A DNA stretch of 42,200 nt from UBA7332 sp051652645 (GTDB taxonomy: Bacteria > Bacteroidota > Bacteroidia > Bacteroidales > UBA7332). Where the stretch lies: the NCBI GenBank assembly GCA_051652645.1, contig JBOFUP010000097.1, forward strand, positions 1 through 42,200, in the 5' to 3' direction. A model generated the notes under the pieces. The model was not told the DNA's origin, made no database searches, and saw only the letters and a list, made by a program, of their open reading frames with translations. A program made the translations under genes and the position numbers. Positions 36,811-42,200 of the stretch are shown here, piece after piece (positions within the stretch are counted from its first letter, which is position 1; each line of letters starts with the position of its first letter).

Positions 36811-38145
36811 CTATTCATTAATATCGTGAACCTTCTCACCCATTATATAAGTTGCAAGAATGTTTCTATCATCACCCATTATCTGCAAACCAAATAGAGT
36901 AGTCTGAATATCTAACTGACCTGTACGATCCAAGAACTCCCTTCTCAATCTCTGCGGAACAGTAGCCTCACAATCAAACACTACAAAGTCGGCCTCTTTA
37001 CCCGTCTCAAAATTACCCACTAAGTGGTCAATCTTCAGAGCCTTTGCTGCTCCAAGTGTAGCTCTGTAGTAAGCCTCGAAAGGATCCATTGTGTATCCTT
37101 GAAGATGCTGAACCTTATATGACTCACCCAATGTCTGAAGCATTGAGAACGACGTTCCTCCACCTACATCAGTGGCGATGGCCGACTGAACACCCATCTG
37201 GTGAGCTCTATTCATATCGAACAATCCACTCCCCAAGAAATTATTAGATGTTGGACAGTGAGTGATGGTTGCACCTGCTTTAGCAAGACGGCCAAGCTCT
37301 GAGTCTGATAAGTGAATACCATGAGCTAAAAGCGTGCGATCCGTAATCAATCCCGCCTCCTCATATACAGCTAGATAATCCTCACACTCAGGATACAAAG
37401 CCTTTATCATGCTAACCTCAGTAGGATTCTCCGATATATGAGTCTGGATATAAGTATCAGGAAACTCCTTATGAAGCTCACCCAACTGCTTCATCGACTC
37501 CATGTCACACGACACAGCAAAGCGAGGAGTAAATGCATATAGATTACGCCCCACACCATGCCATCTCTTTATTAGCTCCCTGCTCTCATCAATCCACGAA
37601 TCGCCATTATCTAGAAGAGCACCATCACCATTGCGATTCATAGTCACCCTACCGGTTATCATTCGCATATTATATTCCGAAGCAGCTTCAAAGAGAGCAT
37701 TAACCGACTCTTTGTGTACAGTAGAGAACGCCATACAAGAAGTTGTTCCGTTTCTGAAAAGCTCCTTAAGAAATATCTTCGCTATCTGATCCGACTTCTC
37801 CTTCGAACGAAACTCTCGCTCAACGGGAAAAGCATAGTGATTCAACCAATCTATTAATTGGTGACCAAATGATCCGATTATCTCTGTTTGTGGGAAATGA
37901 ATATGGGTATCAATGAATCCGGGCATTATCAATCTGCCGCTATAATCCAGAATCTCGGCTCCTGGGTACAAATTCAATATATCTGCGTAGCGATCAACAG
38001 CCTCTACCTTTCCATCTCGGATAGCTAAAGCACCATCTACTATATAGCGCGCCACTGGTTTCTGTGCATCGGTGGTGTACTCCCCTAGGAAGTCAAAGAT
38101 ATCACCACGAACTATCTTTATCGCTTGTTTCATCATCTTCTTCAT
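36811..38145 (-). CDS. guaD: Guanine deaminase
   Basis: A 444-aa amidohydrolase that turns guanine into xanthine and ammonia in purine salvage. Signature and metal-site residues are present: His81 and His83 in FIDTHIHFPQTE, GSFGHQLIDWLNHYAFPVE, His236 in QTHISENPTE, His275 in LLAHGIHLSD and Asp326 in TDVGGG. The length matches the family. Met1, Met4 and Met5 are all possible starts and differ by a few residues only. It is a single-gene unit with its own -7 box (38174-38181) and terminator, convergent with the protease locus. Confidence 0.95.
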   Translation of the reverse strand: MKKMMKQAIKIVRGDIFDFLGEYTTDAQKPVARYIVDGALAIRDGKVEAVDRYADILNLYPGAEILDYSGRLIMPGFIDTHIHFPQTEIIGSFGHQLIDWLNHYAFPVEREFRSKEKSDQIAKIFLKELFRNGTTSCMAFSTVHKESVNALFEAASEYNMRMITGRVTMNRNGDGALLDNGDSWIDESRELIKRWHGVGRNLYAFTPRFAVSCDMESMKQLGELHKEFPDTYIQTHISENPTEVSMIKALYPECEDYLAVYEEAGLITDRTLLAHGIHLSDSELGRLAKAGATITHCPTSNNFLGSGLFDMNRAHQMGVQSAIATDVGGGTSFSMLQTLGESYKVQHLQGYTMDPFEAYYRATLGAAKALKIDHLVGNFETGKEADFVVFDCEATVPQRLRREFLDRTGQLDIQTTLFGLQIMGDDRNILATYIMGEKVHDINE

Positions 38146-38173
38146 TAAATGAATAGTATCTCTTAGCGATAGA

Positions 38174-38181
38174 CAAAAGTA
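38174..38181 (-). promoter_or_regulatory. -7 promoter element of guaD
   Basis: Read on the minus strand, TACTTTTG matches TAnnTTTG and lies 28 nt before the guaD start. No good -33 TTTG is seen. Confidence 0.45.
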
Positions 38182-38245
38182 GTTCTTTTTACTAAGATAT
38201 GTGCCGCTTCAACAATAATTAAATTAAAAAAAAGTGCAGCTAGTA

Positions 38246-38276
38246 TTTGCTATTTCCAATTATTACACTACCTTTG
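38246..38276 (+). promoter_or_regulatory. Promoter of tRNA-Ser
   Basis: TTTG (38246-38249), exactly 19 nt, then TACCTTTG (38269-38276). This is a full match to the Bacteroidota consensus, about 50 nt before the mature tRNA. Confidence 0.75.
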
Positions 38277-38325
38277 CAGTGCAATTGAGAGAAACAACAT
38301 CTCATAATTGTAAGACCAATTTACT

Positions 38326-38410
38326 GGAGAGATGGCAGAGTGGTCGAATGCGGCGGTCTTGAAAACCGTTGTACTGCAAGGTACCGGGGGTTCGAATCCC
38401 TCTCTCTCCG
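38326..38410 (+). tRNA. tRNA-Ser (anticodon TGA)
   Basis: An 85-nt class II tRNA. The acceptor stem GGAGAGA pairs with TCTCTCC, discriminator G. The D-arm is TGGCAGAGTGGTCGAATGC, the anticodon loop CTTGAAAA gives TGA, a long variable arm follows, and the T-arm is GGGGGTTCGAATCCCTC. A tyrosine recombinase gene begins about 290 nt downstream, so its 3' end is a candidate attachment site. Confidence 0.94.
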
Positions 38411-38446
38411 CTCTAAGTCATTGTAAGATGACAGCAAAGCATAGTC

Positions 38447-38484
38447 AAGTCCCGTAAAATCAAGGTTTTACGGGACTTTTCTTT
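38447..38484 (+). terminator. Terminator of tRNA-Ser
   Basis: AAGTCCCGTAAAA (38447-38459) pairs exactly with 38466-38478 around loop TCAAGG and is followed by TTTTCTTTTC. Confidence 0.82.
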
Positions 38485-38544
38485 TCTATCCCAGACAAAG
38501 AAAAGTCCTCTAAATTCCACAAAAAGACCATATTCTATTACAGG

Positions 38545-38581
38545 ATCGTTACAGATTTCATCAATTTACTCCTGTAACGAT
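38545..38581. repeat. Inverted repeat upstream of the integrase gene
   Basis: ATCGTTACAG (38545-38554) and its exact complement CTGTAACGAT (38572-38581), with an overlapping pair TTACAGGA (38539-38546) and TCCTGTAA (38570-38577). It lies between the tRNA-Ser terminator and the integrase and could be a recombinase or regulator binding site. Confidence 0.45.
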
Positions 38582-38697
38582 TTCGATCATAACGCTCTGA
38601 TTTGTCGTATATTGACTACCATAGGTCTGCTCATAATCAAATTATTAATCGTCCATTTGCTTTCTTTTTTGAAAACATGGATCTAAAAAACATTATT

Positions 38698-39858
38698 ATG
38701 AGTGCAAGCACATTTGAAATTCTTTTCTACTTAAGAAAAAACTATCTTGACAAAGAAGGCAAAGCATGTATCATGATTCGCATTACTTTGAACGGAGACA
38801 TATCACAATTTAGCTCTAAATTAAGTATAGAGCCTGAAAGTTGGGATACGAAAAACAACAAAGCTCTAGGGAAAAGCACACATGCCCGTCAATTAAACTC
38901 CTTACTCGAGGAAATCAACCGATCAATCAGAAACTGCTATTATGAAATTGAGGTGCGGAAATCTTATGTAACTGCGGAGAAAGTCCGCAATCTATTTCTT
39001 GGTTTCGAAACGAAACAACGCTCTTTACCTGAGTTATTCCGCAGACACAATGATGATTTTAGCAAACTCATTGGTGTTAGCAAATCGAAATCAACTCTTG
39101 AAAAGTATCAACGCTGCTATCACCGATTGGAAGACTTTATGAAATCTAAATATAGAATCTCTGATATTGCAATTAAAGAGATAAAGCATGAATTCATAAC
39201 TGATTTTGGAACATATTTAAGAGCCAATAGCAAGTGTAACGAAAATACTACTGCAAAATTTATGCAAACCTTCAGACGAATCATCCTCATTGCTAAAAAC
39301 AATGGCTGGATTTTTGTTGATCCGTTTGCAAACTATAAAATAAGACTAAAGAGAGTAGACAGGGGATATCTTACAGATCAGGAGATTCAAAGAATAGTGA
39401 ATAAAGAATTCTCGACTTCAAGGCTTGAACAAGTACGAGATCTATTTATTTTCAGTTGCTTTACCGGGCTATCATACATCGATATAAAACTGCTTAGATC
39501 AAAAGATATATGCTTGTCTTTTGATAATAAGCCATGGATAATGACTAAACGACAAAAAACAGATACTCCAGTGAATGTCCCACTACTCAAAACCGCATTA
39601 GCTATTTTGAAAAAATACGAAGGCTCACTACCAAATGATTTGCTACTTCCTGTTCTGAGTAATCAAAAGATGAATGCTTACCTCAAAGAAATTGCTGATT
39701 TATGTGTAATAGATAAGAATCTCACCTTCAACATGGCAAGACATACTTTTGCCACTACTATAACTTTATCAAAAGTAATACCGATAGAGACTGTTTCAAA
39801 AATGCTGGGACATACCAACATATCCACAACTCAAATATACGCACGGATCACAAACTAA
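38698..39858 (+). CDS. Tyrosine site-specific recombinase, probably inactive and stop-truncated
   Basis: A 386-aa integrase of the Bacteroidota CTnDOT/transposon type: an SAM-like arm-binding domain (STFEILFYLRKNYLDKEGKA at the start), RRIILIAKNNGWIFVDPFANY in the core-binding part and a catalytic domain with FTGLSYIDI, LLPVLSNQKMNAYLKEIADL, MARHTFATT, LGHTN and the nucleophile Tyr in QIYARITN. Box I Arg is Ser, which is known in IntDOT. The first His of the HxxR motif is Asn (FNMARH), which is not expected. The frame ends at TAA (39856) right after ITN, while 39859-39897 still encodes KIRKDMAHLLDK, the usual family tail. Open frame reaches 38602 (TTG), and ATG 38677 is also possible; 38698 fits the family N-terminus best. 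Confidence 0.8.
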   Translation: MSASTFEILFYLRKNYLDKEGKACIMIRITLNGDISQFSSKLSIEPESWDTKNNKALGKSTHARQLNSLLEEINRSIRNCYYEIEVRKSYVTAEKVRNLFLGFETKQRSLPELFRRHNDDFSKLIGVSKSKSTLEKYQRCYHRLEDFMKSKYRISDIAIKEIKHEFITDFGTYLRANSKCNENTTAKFMQTFRRIILIAKNNGWIFVDPFANYKIRLKRVDRGYLTDQEIQRIVNKEFSTSRLEQVRDLFIFSCFTGLSYIDIKLLRSKDICLSFDNKPWIMTKRQKTDTPVNVPLLKTALAILKKYEGSLPNDLLLPVLSNQKMNAYLKEIADLCVIDKNLTFNMARHTFATTITLSKVIPIETVSKMLGHTNISTTQIYARITN

Positions 39859-39897
39859 AAGATTCGAAAGGATATGGCTCATTTATTAGATAAATAG
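39859..39897 (+). pseudogene. Detached C-terminal tail of the recombinase
   Basis: In the same frame as the recombinase and directly after its TAA, this stretch reads KIRKDMAHLLDK then stop. It resembles the helical tail (K-I-x-x-D-M pattern) that normally follows the catalytic Tyr in this family. Confidence 0.55.
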
Positions 39898-39933
39898 AAC
39901 ACCTAATACATTCAATTAAAACCAACAAAAAGA

Positions 39934-39967
39934 AAAGCCCAAAGCATATTAATATGCTTTGGGCTTT
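39934..39967. terminator. Bidirectional terminator, perfect 34-bp palindrome
   Basis: AAAGCCCAAAGCATATT is followed directly by its exact complement. It separates the convergent recombinase (plus) and outer-membrane protein (minus) genes. Confidence 0.82.
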
Positions 39968-39990
39968 AATAAATTTATATGAGCATACTC

Positions 39991-40524
39991 TTAGAACTCA
40001 AAACCAATCTTTGAGACTAGTCCGTGTAATCGCAAATTGTCAGAGAATGCATTTAAAGTCCCGCCATTTTGCAAAAAGGTTCCTGCCTGGAATAAATACC
40101 CCGTAGATAAGCGTAAAGCCTTTCTCCCTTCAATAGTCCATCTAAATCCTATAGATGGATTTAAACATATACCGCTTGTCGACAAAAAGTACCTCTTTGA
40201 TTTTTCAGATAAATCAAAATTATATCCGATTTTCAGATCTGCAAAAGGACTAATCTTTCCTTTATTAATAGTTCCCTCAATATTTGCAAATACTGGCATA
40301 CTTACATTATGAGTCCCCTGCCAAAATTGCAATCCAACACCCACACCACTATAAAGCCAATTGTTAAACTGAACTCCATTAACAAAAGACAAATCTCCTC
40401 TATTCCAGTTCGAGCTACCTGCGCCAGAAATAAACCCTAAATCGACAAAACCTCTATAGCTTTGTGCATAAAATGGCATTTGATACATTATTGTCAGAAA
40501 AAAAAACGCTATGATCTTCCTCAT
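39991..40524 (-). CDS. Small outer-membrane beta-barrel protein
   Basis: A 177-aa protein with signal peptide (about 1-20, ending FYAQ) and alternating beta strands with aromatic ends, finishing in LVSKIGFEF with the C-terminal Phe expected for barrel insertion. It resembles 8-stranded OmpX/OMP_b-brl-type barrels, but no specific family is claimed. The frame could begin at a GTG (40533); ATG 40524 gives a better signal peptide. It is the last gene of a minus-strand cluster, 37 nt after the next barrel gene. Confidence 0.7.
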   Translation of the reverse strand: MRKIIAFFFLTIMYQMPFYAQSYRGFVDLGFISGAGSSNWNRGDLSFVNGVQFNNWLYSGVGVGLQFWQGTHNVSMPVFANIEGTINKGKISPFADLKIGYNFDLSEKSKRYFLSTSGICLNPSIGFRWTIEGRKALRLSTGYLFQAGTFLQNGGTLNAFSDNLRLHGLVSKIGFEF

Positions 40525-40561
40525 AACCCCCACTATTTTAACCTATATTAATTATTATATT

Positions 40562-41164
40562 TCAAAAGCTCATCGTTAAGTTCACTAGTCCTGCTACAAA
40601 CCAATCTTCCATCATATTAAAATAAAATCGTGTCCCGACTCCAAATGCCTGGGAGAGTTTGTAACTATAGCCTGTTGAAAGATTCATTCCAAAGGCATGC
40701 ATACCTCCATGACGTCCCCAATCTTTGCCGTAAAAGTCATAATCGAAACCAACTGAATTATCAGGTTTACTTCGATACTCAACTTGTAGATTATAAACCC
40801 GCTTATATACATAGCTTACTCCTGCATTAGCGTAGAATTGATGTTTTGAATTATCTACAATGAAGTAGTAAATATTAGGCCCTACTGAAAAATAGGCTGC
40901 TTCGTGTGTACTCTTCAAATAATTCCCTGTATTAAGACTGGTTGTTTTTCTACCTCCAATTGTTGACGTAAGATCTAGCCCAACAGCCCAATTACGATGA
41001 GTTTTGTATGCAAAAGAGTTGATATTGGTTATTCCACTCGCAAACTCTCCATACGAATATCCATAGCCTGTCATGAATACAAAATTGTCCTTGCTCTTTT
41101 CTTGTGCATTAATTGACGTTAACATCAAAATATTTATTGCAATAATAACTATATATCTTTTCAT
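40562..41164 (-). CDS. Outer-membrane beta-barrel protein (porin-like)
   Basis: A 200-aa protein: signal peptide (about 1-20, ending SINAQ), then strands such as FAYKTHRNWAVGLDLTS, AYFSVGPNIYYFI and HQFYANAGVSYVYKRV, ending AGLVNLTMSF with a C-terminal Phe. This is the usual shape of small OMP_b-brl proteins of Bacteroidota. It starts 8 nt after the 291-aa gene and 37 nt before the other barrel gene, so the three probably form one unit. Function is unknown. Confidence 0.72.
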   Translation of the reverse strand: MKRYIVIIAINILMLTSINAQEKSKDNFVFMTGYGYSYGEFASGITNINSFAYKTHRNWAVGLDLTSTIGGRKTTSLNTGNYLKSTHEAAYFSVGPNIYYFIVDNSKHQFYANAGVSYVYKRVYNLQVEYRSKPDNSVGFDYDFYGKDWGRHGGMHAFGMNLSTGYSYKLSQAFGVGTRFYFNMMEDWFVAGLVNLTMSF

Positions 41165-41172
41165 ATTTTTAT

Positions 41173-42048
41173 TTATCGTTCTTGTATTGAAAATGTTAAT
41201 GTGCCTGTATTGTAATGAGTACCTGAATTTTCTGTGTAATAAACAAAGCTTTCTCCAGCTGGATCATCATTATCTAATAAATGAAGAACTCCACTTCCAG
41301 TTATTACCGGTTTTCCGAATACATTTAGTTCAAATTCAAAAGAAGCAATGCCTCCGTCAATACTTCCATCAGCTTCATTCCATACATATTTCATATGATC
41401 TCCATTCTCTTCTCGATTCCATCTCTTAATATCTATGTTAGGATATACTGTTTTAATTTTCCGTCTTCTACCATAGTCTCCTGATATAATACCTTTTCTG
41501 ATATCTTTTGTTGCATAATTGTTTTGAAACAATTTCTCTCCGTAATATGCATAAATATAAAGTTCTGGATCACCTTTAAAGGCTGCTTCAATTCCTTGCC
41601 AAGCATCTTTGCCATTTATTCTTATTGAGTGAATATAATCTTTATCAATTGATGATCTATCTCTATCACATATATTTGAATGAACTTCCTTCGATGTTTT
41701 TGAAGATGTATCATGTGACTGAGAATAGTCTTTTACTATATAATAGTCGTATAACTCATTGCTGTAAATATGATTTAATTCATCCATTCCAAATGATTTA
41801 GGGTATTCATTCTTATTTACAATAACAGTTCGTTCATTTTGGCTGACAACAAACATAACCTGATCATCATATTCTCCCTTTGGATCTAGTTTAAAGTGAT
41901 TTCCATCAACATCATAAGCATTCACATGAGTTGTTTTATTTTGATCAAAATCATCTGGGAGGTATACAACTAAAGGTATTTTTGTATATGAACTTAATAA
42001 ATGTGAGTTCATAACATATATTTGTTGCAATGGTGATTTTTCCTTCAT
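41173..42048 (-). CDS. Hypothetical protein, probably N-terminally truncated
   Basis: 291 residues with no recognised family. Middle part: KIPLVVYLPDDFDQNKTTH and NERTVIVNKNEYPKS strands (about 23-80), a Ser/Asp-rich linker (about 105-135), then a beta-rich C-terminal half (about 140-291) with GDPELYIYAYYGEKLF. A faint likeness to DUF3103 proteins is too weak to name it. Unlike its two neighbours it lacks a signal peptide, and its ATG lies only 22 nt from the stop of an IS30 transposase. The likeliest reading is that IS30 insertion cut off the original 5' end, including promoter and signal. Confidence 0.5.
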   Translation of the reverse strand: MKEKSPLQQIYVMNSHLLSSYTKIPLVVYLPDDFDQNKTTHVNAYDVDGNHFKLDPKGEYDDQVMFVVSQNERTVIVNKNEYPKSFGMDELNHIYSNELYDYYIVKDYSQSHDTSSKTSKEVHSNICDRDRSSIDKDYIHSIRINGKDAWQGIEAAFKGDPELYIYAYYGEKLFQNNYATKDIRKGIISGDYGRRRKIKTVYPNIDIKRWNREENGDHMKYVWNEADGSIDGGIASFEFELNVFGKPVITGSGVLHLLDNDDPAGESFVYYTENSGTHYNTGTLTFSIQER

Positions 42049-42070
42049 TCTAGTAAAAAGATAGCTGAAT

Positions 42071-42200
42071 TCAACTTACTAATGCAAGTTGTTGATTAAT
42101 AATTTCTTGATATTTTTCATTTGGAGATAAATAACCTAACCTTTTTCTAGGTCGGTCATTTAGCCTATCCTGTATAATTTTGATTCTAGCCTCAGATAGA
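42071..42200 (-). CDS. IS30-family transposase, C-terminal part only (runs off the window)
   Basis: Read on the minus strand, the last 130 bases encode 42 residues and a TGA stop: LSEARIKIIQDRLNDRPRKR followed by LGYLSPNEKYQEII. The segment LNDRPRKRLGYLSPNE is the well-known C-terminal signature of IS30-family (rve-type) transposases, such as IS4351 of Bacteroides. The rest lies beyond the window. The terminal repeat of the element should fall between about 42040 and 42070, but with one end only it cannot be drawn exactly. Confidence 0.85.
   Translation of the reverse strand, partial: LSEARIKIIQDRLNDRPRKRLGYLSPNEKYQEIINQQLALVS

Larger units (their letters stand above)
38411..42200. mobile_element. 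Left part of a probable integrated element at tRNA-Ser
   Basis: Recombinase next to a tRNA 3' end, then a short cluster of accessory outer-membrane genes and an IS30 transposase end. Neither attachment site has been proven: no second copy of the tRNA 3' end was found inside the window, and the far end would lie beyond 42200. The element may be decayed, since its recombinase is damaged. Confidence 0.45.

Noticed and set aside
38326..38410. Second copy of the tRNA-Ser 3' end as an attR site inside the window
   Set aside because: I looked through 38411-42200 for a repeat of the T-arm and acceptor region and found none; it may lie beyond the window.
38602..38697. Longer integrase start at TTG 38602
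   Set aside because: The start codon is weak and the extra residues do not resemble the family N-terminus, which begins near STFEILFYL. ATG 38677 remains possible.
41073..41429. 118-codon plus-strand open frame across the barrel and 291-aa genes
   Set aside because: It spans the junction of two opposite-strand genes and has low-complexity Leu/Ile-rich sequence typical of antisense translation.

Overview
The window is a chromosomal segment of an AT-rich member of the Bacteroidota, most likely Bacteroidales close to Porphyromonadaceae. The evidence is two SusC/SusD pairs, ECF sigma/FecR pairs, Bacteroidota-type promoters (TAnnTTTG at -7, in the best cases TTTG about 19 nt upstream), a PorE-like type IX secretion (T9SS) lipoprotein and three proteins with T9SS C-terminal sorting tails. 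No species call is possible from sequence reading alone.

Layout. 1-230: tRNA-Gly(GCC) and tRNA-Leu(TAA) with a terminator. 230-1173: almost 1 kb without a credible gene, but with several inverted repeats. 1224-4440 (minus): queA followed by a porE-like OmpA/TPR/propeller lipoprotein. 4561-8665 (plus): an ATP-grasp-like protein of unknown role and a 929-aa SF1 helicase with a C-terminal DUF2726-like nuclease fold. 8767-15560 (minus): ECF sigma, FecR, STN-type SusC and SusD. 15740-18001 (plus): a GH20 beta-N-acetylhexosaminidase lipoprotein. 18215-36615 (plus): a second ECF sigma, FecR, STN-SusC and SusD set that runs with tight spacing into a lipoprotein, a leucine-rich-repeat protein, a propeller-like protein and a 2431-aa subtilase. 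36811-38145 (minus): guanine deaminase. 38326-42200: tRNA-Ser(TGA), a degraded tyrosine recombinase, a three-gene minus-strand cluster that includes two outer-membrane beta-barrels, and the C-terminal end of an IS30-family transposase at the window edge.

How the genes fit together. Both ECF/FecR/STN-SusC sets have the classical trans-envelope signalling layout: ligand uptake through SusCD is sensed by the STN domain and passed to FecR, which frees the ECF sigma factor. The left set is divergent from the GH20 gene, which suggests use of GlcNAc-containing glycans. The right set is more unusual: the import and sensing genes appear to share a transcript with three proteins built for T9SS export, one of them a giant serine protease. 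This reads as a digest, bind, import and sense locus for protein or peptide substrates. The PorE-like protein in the same window belongs to the secretion machinery such cargo would use. The right end looks like the decaying edge of an element inserted at tRNA-Ser.
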